A stretch of 64,000 nt of DNA from Paenibacillus sp. FSL R5-0341 (GCF_037975235.1 NZ_CP150241.1:1364001-1428000); one strand, 5' to 3'. Counted from the first letter of the stretch, positions 24,649 through 34,360 are shown. Notes: a model not told the origin generated them from the letters alone. Numbers and translations: made by a program.

Positions 24649-26529
24649 ATGGCTAAAAAAGAATTCCAGGCAGAATCCAAACGTTTGCTGGATATGATGA
24701 TCAACTCCATTTACACCCAAAGAGAAATCTTTTTGAGAGAATTGATCTCCAACTCCAGTGACGCCATTGATAAAATTTATTACAGAGCACTGACGGACGA
24801 TGCGCTCGTTTTCAACAAAGAGGACTACTTCATCAAGCTCACGATCGACAAAGAAAACCGCACGCTCACACTGACGGATACCGGAATCGGGATGACGCAG
24901 GAAGAGCTGGAGAACAACCTGGGGGTTATCGCGAAGAGTGGTTCCCTGGCGTTCAAGAAAGAAAATGAAGCAAAAGACGGCCACAACATCATCGGACAAT
25001 TCGGGGTTGGTTTCTACTCGGCATTTATGGTGGCAGACAAGCTGACCGTAACAAGTAAAACGCTGGGCAGCGACGAGGCTTGGAAATGGGAGTCCGAAGG
25101 CGCGGATGGTTACACGATCACACCAGCTGAGAAAGATTCCGTAGGTACAGAGATCGTCCTGACGATCAAAGAAAATACCGAAGAAGATTCGTATGACGAA
25201 TTTTTGGAAGAGTACCGCCTGAGATCCATCATCAAGAAATACTCCGACTTCATTCGCTACCCAATCAAGATGGATGTAACGGGTCAACGTCCAAAAGAGG
25301 GCACGGAGAATGAGTTCGAGGAATACCAAGAAGAACAAACCGTGAACAGCATGGTGCCGATCTGGCGTAAAAATAAAAGTGAACTGACCGAAGAAGACTA
25401 TACGAACTTTTATATGGAAAAACGCTACGGTTTTGACAAACCGCTCAAACACCTGCACATCAGCGCAGATGGCGCAGTAGTATACAATGCGATCCTGTTC
25501 ATCCCAGAGAACACGCCGTTTGACTACTATACCAAAGAGTATGAAAAAGGCCTTGAACTCTACTCCAACGGTGTATTGATCATGGATAAATGCGGAGATC
25601 TGTTGCCAGACTACTTCGGATTTGTCAAAGGTATGGTGGATTCCGAAGATCTGTCCCTGAACATCTCCCGTGAGATGTTGCAACATGACCGTCAGCTTAG
25701 CCTGATCGCGAAGAACATCAAGAACAAAATCAAGAGTCAACTGCAAAGCCTGTTGAAGGACGAGCGTGAGAACTACGAGAAGTTCTATCAAGCGTTTGGC
25801 CGTCAATTGAAATATGGCGTATACAGCGACTATGGTGTGAACAAGGATACCTTGCAGGATCTGCTGTTGTTCACGTCTTCCAAAGAGAGCAAACTCGTGA
25901 GCCTGGACGAATACGTCTCCAGAATGCCGGAAGATCAGAAGTACATCTACTATGCATCCGGTGAGTCCATTAGCCGTATTGAGAAGCTGCCACAGATCGA
26001 AGGTGTTCTTGAGAAAGGGTACGAAGTATTGTACTTTACCGATGACATCGACGAGTTCGCAATCAAGATGATTACGAACTACAAGGAGAAAGAATTCAAA
26101 TCCATCTCCAGTGGTGACCTGGGTATCGAAGATAACGCGGACAAAGAAGAAACGGACGCTCAGGACAATGACAACAAAGAGTTGTTTGAAGCGATGCAAG
26201 CTCAATTGGCAGGTAAAGTCAAAGCGGTTAAAGCTTCCAAGCGTCTCAGAAGCCACCCGGTATGCTTGTCCACTGAAGGTGAGCTGACGATTGAAATGGA
26301 GAAAATCCTGAAAGCTATGCCGAACAGCGAAAATGTACAGGCTGATAAAGTGTTGGAGATCAACGTAAATCACGATGTCTTCAAATCGTTGAAAGACGCT
26401 TTCGCGCAGGACCAGGAAAAGCTGAACCTCTACACTAGCCTCCTGTACCACCAGGCATTACTGATCGAGGGATTGCCAATTCAAGATCCAGTAGAGTTCA
26501 CCAACGATATCTGTAAGGTTATGGTGTAA
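24649..26529 (+). CDS. htpG: Chaperone HtpG (Hsp90 family)
   Basis: The 626-aa protein is a full-length bacterial Hsp90. The N-terminal GHKL ATPase domain has [14 protein letters not shown] (about residues 26-39), [11 protein letters not shown] and [15 protein letters not shown]. The middle domain includes [25 protein letters not shown], and the C-terminal dimerisation domain is complete. It is an ATP-dependent cytosolic chaperone. AAAGGAG precedes ATG 24649. The nearest promoter carries a perfect CIRCE, so HrcA control is likely here, unlike Bacillus subtilis htpG, which is not in the CIRCE regulon. Variant-B repeats lie on both sides. Confidence 0.97.
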   Translation: MAKKEFQAESKRLLDMMINSIYTQREIFLRELISNSSDAIDKIYYRALTDDALVFNKEDYFIKLTIDKENRTLTLTDTGIGMTQEELENNLGVIAKSGSLAFKKENEAKDGHNIIGQFGVGFYSAFMVADKLTVTSKTLGSDEAWKWESEGADGYTITPAEKDSVGTEIVLTIKENTEEDSYDEFLEEYRLRSIIKKYSDFIRYPIKMDVTGQRPKEGTENEFEEYQEEQTVNSMVPIWRKNKSELTEEDYTNFYMEKRYGFDKPLKHLHISADGAVVYNAILFIPENTPFDYYTKEYEKGLELYSNGVLIMDKCGDLLPDYFGFVKGMVDSEDLSLNISREMLQHDRQLSLIAKNIKNKIKSQLQSLLKDERENYEKFYQAFGRQLKYGVYSDYGVNKDTLQDLLLFTSSKESKLVSLDEYVSRMPEDQKYIYYASGESISRIEKLPQIEGVLEKGYEVLYFTDDIDEFAIKMITNYKEKEFKSISSGDLGIEDNADKEETDAQDNDNKELFEAMQAQLAGKVKAVKASKRLRSHPVCLSTEGELTIEMEKILKAMPNSENVQADKVLEINVNHDVFKSLKDAFAQDQEKLNLYTSLLYHQALLIEGLPIQDPVEFTNDICKVMV

Positions 26530-26554
26530 CATCTTTGCACCCACTATCTCCACC

Positions 26555-26590
26555 CCGACAGGGCATTTCCGTCCTGTCGGTTTTTTTTGT
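26555..26590 (+). terminator. Terminator after htpG
   Basis: CCGACAGG pairs with CCTGTCGG across a 10-base loop, followed by eight T residues. Confidence 0.93.
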
Positions 26591-26747
26591 TTTTACCCAC
26601 AACGGGGAGGGCGCGGGGGAGGCAGACTATTATTGAAGTGATGGATGAACATTTTAATGGGATTTTTTAGCCTTTCAAAGTTTTGAAGAATTCCCCCTTT
26701 ATAAGGATGTAATGTCATTTAAATTGGGAGTGAATCAAACAGCAAAA

Positions 26748-26884
26748 GTAGTGAAGGGGACGGAATCGATTCTGCAGAAGTGAAGCGTTCGCCTTTGTCT
26801 CCAGGTTTTTCCCTTAGTAGAGGGAATTCAGAAAACCTGGAGACAACAGCGATCATAAGAACGATCCGTAACCGTAACGGTCAC
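26748..26884 (+). repeat. Structured dispersed repeat, copy 6 (variant B), downstream of htpG
   Basis: It begins with the same GTAGTGAAGGGGACGGAATC as copy 5. The middle stem TTGTCTCCAGGTTTT (26795-26809) pairs perfectly over 15 bases with AAAACCTGGAGACAA (26832-26846). That sequence differs from all other copies at several paired positions, each compensated. The outer ACGGA/TCCGT stem is as in copy 5. It lies in the 604-base gap between htpG and the dNTPase gene. Confidence 0.85.
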
Positions 26885-27086
26885 CCTGGCAGAGTAAGTA
26901 CTTATGGTTGTTCTGCCATGGGAGCGAGCATATGTGAAATAGTGAGTTCAATATGATTCATTATCATTTAGATGCACGGATGATAGTCTGGCAGGGTATA
27001 ATAAGAGAAGATGACTGTTCATCACAAGATGATGTAAGAAGAGATGACAATCACAGACAGGTTTTACTTTTCGAAACCACAGATGT

Positions 27087-27096
27087 TGTGTATAAT
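27087..27096 (+). promoter_or_regulatory. Extended -10 promoter candidate for the dNTPase gene
   Basis: TGTGTATAAT ends at 27096, giving a consensus TATAAT with an upstream TG, 37 bases before the ATG. No good -35 is visible at 16-18 bases, which fits an extended -10 promoter. Confidence 0.5.
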
Positions 27097-27133
27097 CACT
27101 CAAAATAGAGACAGTCGGCTAGGAGTGATCCCC

Positions 27134-28549
27134 ATGCAATGGAACGATCTGAGAGAACATAGACAATATCCCGAATTAACCAAATTGGATGGATCTCGTG
27201 CGGCGTACGAACGGGACTATTCCAGACTCATTCATTCACCGACCTTTCGTCGGTTACAGGGCAAGTCGCAGGTGTTTGGCGCAGGAACGGGCGATTATTA
27301 TCGTACTCGCTTGACCCATTCCCTGGAGGTGGCACAGATTGCACGAGAGGCTGCCCGAAGTCTGATTCGTCGATTTCCCGAGGTGGACTGGGATCGGGCG
27401 GATAACCCGGGTCTTATTATTGATTCAGAAGTGGTGGAGTGCGCTGCAATCGCACATGACTTCGGTCATCCGCCTTTTGGACATAAAGGTGAAGAAGTAT
27501 TGGACGGCATTCTGGATGACCTCATTAACACCGAGGCTAAGAAAATTATGAAGAAAAGCCGCGGGGCCAAAGTTCCCAAGGTGGAGTCCGAGGTGCGTGC
27601 CGAGCTTAAACGGAAATATGAGCATTTTGAAGGCAATGCGCACAACTTCCGCCTCATTATGCACTTGGAGAAACGTGAAGATATCGACGGGCTGAACCTG
27701 TCTGATGCAGTATTGCTGGGAATTAATAAATATCCCTACCCTGGGACCGAGAGCAAGAAAGGCATGTATCATCATGAGTGGCAATATATTCGTGAGATCC
27801 GTGATCGCTGGAACGTGCCGGCAGGCAAGAAGACGCTGGAAGCACAGCTGATGGACCTTTGCGACGATATCGCGTACTCCTCGCATGACCTGGAGGATGG
27901 CATCAAAGCAGGCAAAATTGAAGTTCATGAGCATTTCCTGCAAGATCCGCATGTGAATCGATTGATTGTGGATAAGATTACGACGCTGGAGGATCTGTTC
28001 TGGAACGGGTGGACTCGAGAAGCCATTGGGCAAAAGGTAGAAGATGTCCTCGCTTCGTTCCTGCGCATCTGGAATGAGAAGATGCCGTTCTGCGAGCATG
28101 ATTACTCGCGTACCCGCCGTGAGGTGAAAGCCTACTGGGTGAGCTTTTTTGTAGGCAGTCTGGGCGTTATTGACGACGGTGACTGGAAGAAGGTAACCTT
28201 TGTCCGTGAAGGGGCTGAAGACCTCGACATGCTGCGTACGGTGAGTGTGCTCAAAAGCTTTGCATGGGTGACCATGATTCGTGATCTGCGTGTCCAGCGG
28301 TTGCAGAAGCGTAGTGAATGGATGATTAAGCGGTTATGGGATGCATTCCTTGATCCGGAAACGTCCAAATCCATTATTCCATCTGACTGGCTGCAACGGT
28401 ATGAGAAGGATCAAGCCAAAGCCCAGCCGATCTGGACTTGGGAACACATGGTGATCGATTATATTGCAGGAATGACGGATGCATTTGCCGAGAAAATATA
28501 CAATGAACTCTACGGTCTGAAGGTGGGTTCCATCTACGATCTGGATTAG
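27134..28549 (+). CDS. dgt: HD-domain deoxyguanosinetriphosphate triphosphohydrolase family protein
   Basis: The 471-aa protein has dGTPase-family HD motifs: FRRLQGKSQVFG, YRTRLTHSLEVAQIAREAAR (about residues 55-75), IAHDFGHPPFGHKGEEVL (about 101-118) and FEGNAHNFRLIMHLEKR. Family members hydrolyse dNTPs to deoxynucleosides and triphosphate and influence nucleotide pools. Substrate preference is not predictable here. ATG 27134 is chosen because AGGAG (27120-27124) lies 9 bases upstream and an extended -10 lies before it; the open frame reaches 27044, upstream of that promoter. Confidence 0.9.
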   Translation: MQWNDLREHRQYPELTKLDGSRAAYERDYSRLIHSPTFRRLQGKSQVFGAGTGDYYRTRLTHSLEVAQIAREAARSLIRRFPEVDWDRADNPGLIIDSEVVECAAIAHDFGHPPFGHKGEEVLDGILDDLINTEAKKIMKKSRGAKVPKVESEVRAELKRKYEHFEGNAHNFRLIMHLEKREDIDGLNLSDAVLLGINKYPYPGTESKKGMYHHEWQYIREIRDRWNVPAGKKTLEAQLMDLCDDIAYSSHDLEDGIKAGKIEVHEHFLQDPHVNRLIVDKITTLEDLFWNGWTREAIGQKVEDVLASFLRIWNEKMPFCEHDYSRTRREVKAYWVSFFVGSLGVIDDGDWKKVTFVREGAEDLDMLRTVSVLKSFAWVTMIRDLRVQRLQKRSEWMIKRLWDAFLDPETSKSIIPSDWLQRYEKDQAKAQPIWTWEHMVIDYIAGMTDAFAEKIYNELYGLKVGSIYDLD

Positions 28550-28579
28550 AGTTAACCAAGATAAAGGGAGATGAGACGC

Positions 28580-29578
28580 TTGGCTACGAGAATGAGTGAG
28601 ACGTTCAGTCTGGGCGTACTTGACCTTGTTCCAAGGTTAAATGATGCCACAGCGGAACAGGCGCTTCAACAATCGGTGACACTTGCGCAACATGCTGAGG
28701 CGTGGGGATACGCCCGATACTGGACGTCAGAGCATCACGATATGGCTGAACTCGCATCAGCTTCTCCCGAAGTGCTTCTGTCCCACATCGGAGCAAGGAC
28801 AACAACGATTCGACTTGGCTCCGGTGCGGTCCTGTTGCCGCATTACAGCCCGCTCAAGGTGGCGGAATCGTTCCGTCTGCTTGCTGCGCTCTACCCGGGG
28901 CGTGTTGAGCTGGGGCTCGGACGTGCTCCTGGCGGTGGACCTCATGCGACGATGGCACTCAGTGGCAATTACTTGCAACATGTGTCCAAGCTGCCTGAAT
29001 CGCTCGCAGCACTGACGGAACTGCTCGAAGACCGCTACATGTACGAGGATCATCCCGTGACGGCGCGTCCGATTCCCAAGCTTCCGTTATCGCTTTGGAT
29101 GTTGGGGACAAATGTGAAGAGCGCAGAGTTTGCTGCACAGTTTGGCATGGGATATGTCTTTGGTCAATTCATGAGTGATACCGATGGTACAGAGGCTGTA
29201 AAGCGGTACCGTGAAGGGTTCATACCCAGTGCAACCATGAAGGAGCCGGAGGTTATGGTGGCTGTTAGTGTATTGTGTGCCGAGTCAGAGACGGATGCTT
29301 TGGCTTGGAGTCGTGACATGGCGGAGAGACGCAGGGCGGATGGAAAAGAACGTTCACCTGAGCAGAATTCCGATACGGTCTCGGCCTCGAACACGAATGA
29401 TACAGGCGTTGATGACCATAACGAAGCGGTTCGACACTACGCAGGTACACCTGAGCAGGTATGGATTCAATTACAACAAGTGAGCCGTAGACTGGATACG
29501 GAACGTATGCTGCTGGTTACGGCTGGGCCCGATTACGAGCGAAGATTGGATTCTTACCGATTGTTGGCTGAAGCATGA
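28580..29578 (+). CDS. LLM class flavin-dependent oxidoreductase (luciferase-like)
   Basis: The 332-aa protein shows the bacterial luciferase-like TIM-barrel pattern: SLGVLDLVPR at the start, GYARYWTSEHHDM (about residue 46), IRLGSGAVLLPHYSPLKVAESFRLLAALYPGRVELGLGRAPGG (two pieces of one block, about residues 77-119) and PLSLWMLGTNVKSAEFAAQFGMGYVFG. It probably uses reduced flavin; the substrate is unknown. TTG 28580 is preferred because AAAGGGAG lies about 10 bases upstream; ATG 28571 is too close to that site. It starts 30 bases after the dNTPase stop and may be cotranscribed with it. Confidence 0.88.
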   Translation: MATRMSETFSLGVLDLVPRLNDATAEQALQQSVTLAQHAEAWGYARYWTSEHHDMAELASASPEVLLSHIGARTTTIRLGSGAVLLPHYSPLKVAESFRLLAALYPGRVELGLGRAPGGGPHATMALSGNYLQHVSKLPESLAALTELLEDRYMYEDHPVTARPIPKLPLSLWMLGTNVKSAEFAAQFGMGYVFGQFMSDTDGTEAVKRYREGFIPSATMKEPEVMVAVSVLCAESETDALAWSRDMAERRRADGKERSPEQNSDTVSASNTNDTGVDDHNEAVRHYAGTPEQVWIQLQQVSRRLDTERMLLVTAGPDYERRLDSYRLLAEA

Positions 29579-29595
29579 ATCCGAACAAACTGAAG

Positions 29596-29637
29596 AGCTG
29601 CAGATCGGGAATTTGCCGTATGCTGCAGCTTTTTTTT
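29596..29637 (+). terminator. Terminator after the LLM oxidoreductase gene
   Basis: AGCTGCAG (29596-29603) pairs with CTGCAGCT (29623-29630), with an inner CGG/CCG pairing, followed by eight T residues. Confidence 0.92.
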
Positions 29638-29745
29638 GGACGTTGTTAAAATTCAACAATCTTTTACAAAATAAAGCATCTCTCTAACAAAATAATGTTA
29701 TAATACTTTACGTCTATTTTCCTATCGATATAATATAGATAAGTG

Positions 29746-29766
29746 CTTTTGACAAGAGGTCAAAAG
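29746..29766 (+). promoter_or_regulatory. Perfect 8-bp inverted repeat in the chemoreceptor leader
   Basis: CTTTTGAC-aagag-GTCAAAAG is a perfect inverted repeat with a 5-base spacer, 65 bases before the ATG. No T-run follows. It could be an operator or a mRNA hairpin; there is no direct evidence for either. Confidence 0.35.
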
Positions 29767-29830
29767 AAGGGAAAAACAATGACAAAACACCTGAATTCGG
29801 GATGGCCGAAGAGGTCAAGGGGGAAATCAT

Positions 29831-31543
29831 ATGTTCAGCAGATTCAAGATCAAGAGTATCGGTCTGCGTATCAGCATCGCGTTCTACTTGTTAATCCTCT
29901 GTTTAATTGTTTTGAGTGTCACGATTGTCACCCGGATGAATTCTATTGAATCCAACACCAACGAAATTACGAACAATTGGATGCCATCAATCCAGCAAAT
30001 TAACCGGTTAAACTATACCACAGAGCATGTCCTGTCACTAAGTTATCGTCACTTTGACGCGGATGAATCGGACAAGGCATTCTTGTCAGAAGAGCGTACC
30101 AAGTATATTCGTGAAACGACGCAGGCGATTAAAATCTATGATCAGCAGGAGAAGTCTCCGGATGAACTCGAACACTGGACTGCGTTTAAGAATAAATGGG
30201 AAGCATATCTCAAGATTAATACGCAATCGATCAAGCTGAGTGATGAGGGGCAGACACAGCTGGCGAAAGAAGTATCGGAAAAAGGTGCTGATTCCTTTGA
30301 CGCGATGCAAGTCGATCTGGATTATCTTGTGGAATACAATCAGGAACAGTCCAATCTTGCTGCCGCTCAAACGATCAGATCTGTGCAGGATGGCAGATTG
30401 TTCATCATTTTTGGAGTTCTCATCATGATTGTTATTACAGCGATCAGTATTCCGATTATTCGTTCACAGGTCGTAAAACCGCTGCTACGTGTCATTAGTG
30501 CGGTGAAACTGATTGCAGAAGGCCAATTGAATGTTCAGGACATACATACCAAACATGAGGATGAAGTCGGTGTTCTGGCCAAAGCGGTGAATGACATGAA
30601 AGGTAACCTGACTTCCATGGTGCTGAGCGTCAGACGAATTGCGGAAGCTGTCAATCGACAGAGCGGTGAACTGGCAATCTCTTCGGAAGAGGTTAAGATT
30701 GGTAGTCAGCAAATTGCTGTGACAATGGAAGAGTCAGCCAAGGCGGCGGAAAGCCAGGCAGAGACGGCCGTGGAATCCGCACGTACGGTTGAAGCTTTGA
30801 ATGATCACATCCAGAAGCATACGGAACAAGGCAGCCAGCTGCGTGCCATGTCCGATCGTGTACTGGAGCAAGGGCTGAATGGTCGCAAGGCGATGGAACA
30901 GTCGGTGCAGCAGATGCAACAGATTTCCGGTTCGGTCTCGGCTTCCATGAGCAAGATGGAACGGTTAAATCGTAAAAATGAAGATATTTCTAAGCTGGTT
31001 CAGGTCATTCACGACATTGCACGCCAAACCAACCTGCTTGCATTGAATGCCTCCATTGAGGCAGCACGTGCAGGAGAGAGTGGACGCGGATTCGCCGTAG
31101 TGGCATCAGAAGTACGGAAGTTATCTGAGGCTGTGCAGACTTCAGTGGAAGAGATTACGGCGATTACCGAGGATATTCAACAGGATTCACAAGGGGTAGT
31201 TGCAGAATTGCGCACGGGCGTTCAGGAGACCGAACTGGGTCAGGAACATGTACTTGCTTCGGGTCAACTGTTCCGTACAATTAATGAATCGGTGGAAGGA
31301 ATGGTTGGTGTTATCGGCACCATGACGGATGGTCTCGCAGGCATGCAGGAAGCAAGCGGACGCATGAATGATTTCAGTCAGCAGATTTCCGCTGTTTCGG
31401 AACAATCGGCAGCCAGTGTGGAAGAAGTTTCGGCATCGGCAGAAGAGCAGGTTAGTTCCATGGAAACGATTAGCGGCAATATTCAAAGTCTGAAAGAATT
31501 GTCTGAAGATCTGCTTACATCCATTGAAAAATTAAAAATATAA
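29831..31543 (+). CDS. Methyl-accepting chemotaxis protein
   Basis: The 570-aa receptor has two membrane segments (about residues 14-36 and 196-218). Between them lies a roughly 155-residue extracytoplasmic helical domain of the four-helix-bundle type, followed by HAMP (about 219-272) and the signalling domain. The highly conserved tip [20 protein letters not shown] and [14 protein letters not shown] is present near residues 396-430. It reports ligand or redox signals to CheA/CheW. The ligand is unknown. AAGGGGG precedes ATG. Confidence 0.94.
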   Translation: MFSRFKIKSIGLRISIAFYLLILCLIVLSVTIVTRMNSIESNTNEITNNWMPSIQQINRLNYTTEHVLSLSYRHFDADESDKAFLSEERTKYIRETTQAIKIYDQQEKSPDELEHWTAFKNKWEAYLKINTQSIKLSDEGQTQLAKEVSEKGADSFDAMQVDLDYLVEYNQEQSNLAAAQTIRSVQDGRLFIIFGVLIMIVITAISIPIIRSQVVKPLLRVISAVKLIAEGQLNVQDIHTKHEDEVGVLAKAVNDMKGNLTSMVLSVRRIAEAVNRQSGELAISSEEVKIGSQQIAVTMEESAKAAESQAETAVESARTVEALNDHIQKHTEQGSQLRAMSDRVLEQGLNGRKAMEQSVQQMQQISGSVSASMSKMERLNRKNEDISKLVQVIHDIARQTNLLALNASIEAARAGESGRGFAVVASEVRKLSEAVQTSVEEITAITEDIQQDSQGVVAELRTGVQETELGQEHVLASGQLFRTINESVEGMVGVIGTMTDGLAGMQEASGRMNDFSQQISAVSEQSAASVEEVSASAEEQVSSMETISGNIQSLKELSEDLLTSIEKLKI

Positions 31544-31676
31544 CCTTCTTCTTATAATAGAAGAAACTGGACTCACACAGGCGACGATTTGTGGAAATTC
31601 AGCACGATTTTGAGCCTGTTGCCTGTAACGTAAGCTGACAAAACGAGTCGATTTCTATAGTTCTAATCTCAAATAA

Positions 31677-31717
31677 AATAAGGTGTTCCCGAATAATGGG
31701 AATGCCTTATTTTTTTC
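31677..31717 (+). terminator. Terminator after the chemoreceptor gene
   Basis: AATAAGGTGTTCCC pairs with GGGAATGCCTTATT (31698-31711) across a 7-base loop, and the T-run continues to 31716. The rest of the 31544-31879 gap holds only the palindrome at 31765. Confidence 0.9.
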
Positions 31718-31764
31718 TAACTATTAGATACGTGCAAGGAAATGATAGTTGTCTAGGAGCCTGA

Positions 31765-31778
31765 CATTGTATACAATG
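31765..31778 (+). promoter_or_regulatory. Perfect 14-bp palindrome, operator candidate
   Basis: CATTGTATACAATG is fully self-complementary, about 100 bases upstream of the methyltransferase gene. TTGTATACAA-type palindromes are typical of GntR-like operators. No such regulator is encoded nearby, so the partner is unknown. Confidence 0.35.
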
Positions 31779-31879
31779 ACTACCTGAAGCTAACGTAACA
31801 GCCGATATTCGCTATGTCTTCAATAGGCTAGTATTTATATAGAAGAAAACATAAGTTTTGAAGGAAGGAGAGGATAACT

Positions 31880-32857
31880 TTGCCTGATGAATTACATGGT
31901 GTTCACCCTGTTTCTGGGAAATACCTCTATACCTTTGCTTGTCATGAGAACGAGCGCGAATTGTGCATGCTGGAGCTGAGCACGCTACTTGAACCGAGTT
32001 CGGATATCTGCTTAGATGGGGGCTCGTATGTGTGGTCCGAACGATGTATTCCACCTGGACGTAGCCCTTTTATCCATGGCAGACTGGACGTGATCGGTGA
32101 AGGGAACACTGTGACGGATCTGCTTCCTCTTGCTAAAGAGATCCAGTTGTTGCCAGGAGATACATTTAAGGTAGTTTGTCTGAAAGAAGGCGATCATGCA
32201 CCTGATTATGCACAGTCTCGTCAACTGGAAAAAGAAGTCGGCATGTGCATTAAAGGCAAAGCGCAGATGAAGCAACCTAAGGTGACTTTCGGCCTAATCC
32301 AAACAGGAGAAAAATGGATCTTGGGCCAGTGGACAGAAGCGGATCGATCTTGGCAAATTCATAGACAGAAGCCGCAAAACTACTCCACTGGATTTGGCAT
32401 CACGCTCGCGAGAGCGCTGGTTAATATTGCTATTCCGAAGGTGGAGAATCACCGGTTGCTTGATCCCTGCTGTGGCATGGGAACAGTTGTAATTGAAGCT
32501 TTATCCATGGGAATTGATGCAAAAGGTAACGATCTGAATCCTCTGGCTGTCCGAGGTGCACGTATCAATCTGCCGCATTATGGATATGATTCGGATCGAA
32601 TCACACTGGGAGATATGAATGAACTGGAAGGTTTGTATGATGCAGCAATTCTGGACATGCCTTATAATCTCTGCTCTGTACTCCCGGATGATGAGCAACG
32701 AGCCATGCTGGAGAGCTTGCGCGGATTGGCAAAACGGGCAGTTGTTGTTTCCACAGAGTGGGTAGAAGAGCACTTGCTGGAAGCGGGATGGATGGTAAAA
32801 GAGTACCGAACAGTAAACAAAGGCACGTTTATACGTCATATTTGGCTGTGTATGTAA
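31880..32857 (+). CDS. TRM11-like RNA methyltransferase
   Basis: The 325-aa protein has an N-terminal half with substrate-binding character and a C-terminal Rossmann-fold methyltransferase domain. SAM-binding motif I is LLDPCCGMGTVVIEA (about residues 193-207). GNDLNPLAVRGARINL follows, and the catalytic loop is DMPYNL (about 258-263), a variant of the DPPY-type motif of N2-guanine RNA methyltransferases. It likely modifies tRNA or rRNA guanine; the position is not predictable. It starts with TTG 31880, with AAGGAGAGG upstream. Confidence 0.82.
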   Translation: MPDELHGVHPVSGKYLYTFACHENERELCMLELSTLLEPSSDICLDGGSYVWSERCIPPGRSPFIHGRLDVIGEGNTVTDLLPLAKEIQLLPGDTFKVVCLKEGDHAPDYAQSRQLEKEVGMCIKGKAQMKQPKVTFGLIQTGEKWILGQWTEADRSWQIHRQKPQNYSTGFGITLARALVNIAIPKVENHRLLDPCCGMGTVVIEALSMGIDAKGNDLNPLAVRGARINLPHYGYDSDRITLGDMNELEGLYDAAILDMPYNLCSVLPDDEQRAMLESLRGLAKRAVVVSTEWVEEHLLEAGWMVKEYRTVNKGTFIRHIWLCM

Positions 32858-32869
32858 GCGCAAAAAAAC

Positions 32870-32914
32870 AAAAACTCTACCTCTGAGGAAATTTCCAGAG
32901 GTAGAGTTTTTTTA
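32870..32914. terminator. Bidirectional terminator after the methyltransferase
   Basis: AAAAACTCTACCTCTG pairs with CAGAGGTAGAGTTTTT and has A- and T-runs on its outer sides. Confidence 0.92.
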
Positions 32915-32931
32915 TTGCTTACAATATCCGT

Positions 32932-33144
32932 TTGAACTAACTGTTTAGACGAGAACGAGAGGACAGAAAAAACTGAAGAAGCGGAGCTAAAAGCTTTCTG
33001 TAAGAAAGCTGCATCGGAAGCATACTCTTCGCCTTTATTCACAGATTTTCACTTTTATAAAAGTGAATCAAAAAATCTGGGAATAACAGTAATCGGAAGG
33101 TTATTCTGTCATCGGAGTTGTAAGTCTAAATCTTTTTAGTTCAA
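32932..33144 (+). repeat. Structured dispersed repeat, copy 7
   Basis: The outer inverted repeats TTGAACTAA (32932-32940) and TTAGTTCAA (33136-33144) are perfect, backed by TTTAGAC/GTCTAAA. The apical hairpin is TTCACTT/AAGTGAA, where most copies have TTCCCTT/AAGGGAA: a compensated base-pair change. It carries the optional AGCTTTCT/AGAAAGCT module (about 32992-33010). It lies between a terminator and the 3' end of the minus-strand dehydrogenase gene, so it is not in a leader. Confidence 0.88.
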
Positions 33145-33196
33145 TTGATATCGTTGATCTGATTTGCACAATATTGCATGGGAACGGGTGTTTGTG

Positions 33197-34153
33197 TTAA
33201 TATTTATGACTATAATCCACAAGGTTCACCGGCAGGGTGTCGCCAGCGACATAAGCTTCCAAATTTTTGACGAAAATATCGACTGCTCGATCTGCGTATT
33301 GCTCTGTACTTCCTGCGATATGAGGCGTAATTAACACGTTATCCATGCCCCATAGCGGGTGGTCTGCCGGAAGGGGTTCTTCTTCAAACACGTCCAGTGC
33401 GGCGAAGGCAACCTGGCCATTTTGGAGCGCGCTCAGCAAGGCGTCCGTTTTCACACTCGGGCCACGGCCCACATTGACGAAGCAGGCACCGGATCGGAAC
33501 TGCTCAAATGCAGTTTGATCATATATATGTTTGGTTTCATCAGTTAGCGGTAAAATGTTAATTACATAATCGCCCTGGCTCAAGGCTTCATGTAAACCGG
33601 TCATGTCGTACATTTGATCCACATTGGGGACATCCTTACCTGAGCGGCGAACTCCGATTGTGCGCATGCCGAGTGCTTTGAGGACGCGGGCTGTTTCGGT
33701 TCCGATCTCACCCACACCAACGATGACCGCTGTTTTTCCATGCAGTTCCGGCAATGGTTTGGCAGGAGCTTTCCATTCGGACTGTTGTTGGTGCAACATG
33801 GCTTGTCTCAGCCAGCGACTGTGGGATAACATCATGCCCAGAATGATTTCGGTGATTGGAATCGCATGGACTCCATTTGCACTGGTGACCTGAACATTCA
33901 TTTGTTGCAAATCGGCGAATGGGAGACTGTCCACACCTGCGGACCAGACCTGGACCCACTTCAGCAGGCTGTCCTGTTTCAGAGCATGTTCAGTGACGAG
34001 TGGTGACCAGCCGAAAATAATCTCAGCCTCTTTCAACTCAGCGGGGTCCAATTCCTTGGCTTTTCCAAATTTCAGGGTGTATCCCGGCGCAGCATTCTGA
34101 ATGCGTTGTTGCTGTTCTTCGGATAGAGATGGAAAACATACAATTTTACCCAT
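33197..34153 (-). CDS. D-2-hydroxyacid dehydrogenase family protein
   Basis: The 318-aa protein has the NAD-binding Rossmann motif GVGEIGTETARVL (about residues 146-158). Catalytic-site text follows in the usual order: NVGRGPSV with the substrate-binding Arg, an acidic EEEPLPADHPLW segment, and PHIAGST with the catalytic His. These enzymes reduce 2-oxoacids to D-2-hydroxyacids. The substrate (glyoxylate/hydroxypyruvate or other) is not determinable. AGGAGG precedes ATG. It is a single gene facing left, with repeat copy 7 beyond its stop. Confidence 0.9.
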   Translation of the reverse strand: MGKIVCFPSLSEEQQQRIQNAAPGYTLKFGKAKELDPAELKEAEIIFGWSPLVTEHALKQDSLLKWVQVWSAGVDSLPFADLQQMNVQVTSANGVHAIPITEIILGMMLSHSRWLRQAMLHQQQSEWKAPAKPLPELHGKTAVIVGVGEIGTETARVLKALGMRTIGVRRSGKDVPNVDQMYDMTGLHEALSQGDYVINILPLTDETKHIYDQTAFEQFRSGACFVNVGRGPSVKTDALLSALQNGQVAFAALDVFEEEPLPADHPLWGMDNVLITPHIAGSTEQYADRAVDIFVKNLEAYVAGDTLPVNLVDYSHKY

Positions 34154-34360
34154 AATGTGTGGTCCTCCTGAGATATATAGTTTGATGAGTTTGATAATTG
34201 AAGTGTATCAGATTTGATGTTGGATGTGCATTACGGTGGAAAATGCAGGAATCTAGCCTTATTTGCAAAATCTGATCTTTGTGTCACTCTATACTTACCC
34301 AACTTGAAACAATATGTATAGTTATGAAATAATAGAGCGAACTTTAGAGAGGTGTATGCA

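Noticed and set aside
24607..26451. 614-codon open frame on the minus strand opposite htpG
   Set aside because: It is antisense to a highly conserved Hsp90 gene, has low-complexity Phe/Val-rich text, and no ribosome site.
29779..29949. Short frame with AGAAGGG before ATG 29779, overlapping the chemoreceptor start
   Set aside because: The product is not protein-like beyond 20 residues, and the chemoreceptor has its own ribosome site; at most a leader peptide.
779..33144. CRISPR array as an explanation for the repeated sequences
   Set aside because: Copies are 140-210 bp, dispersed over 32 kb and imperfect, without regular spacers or cas genes.
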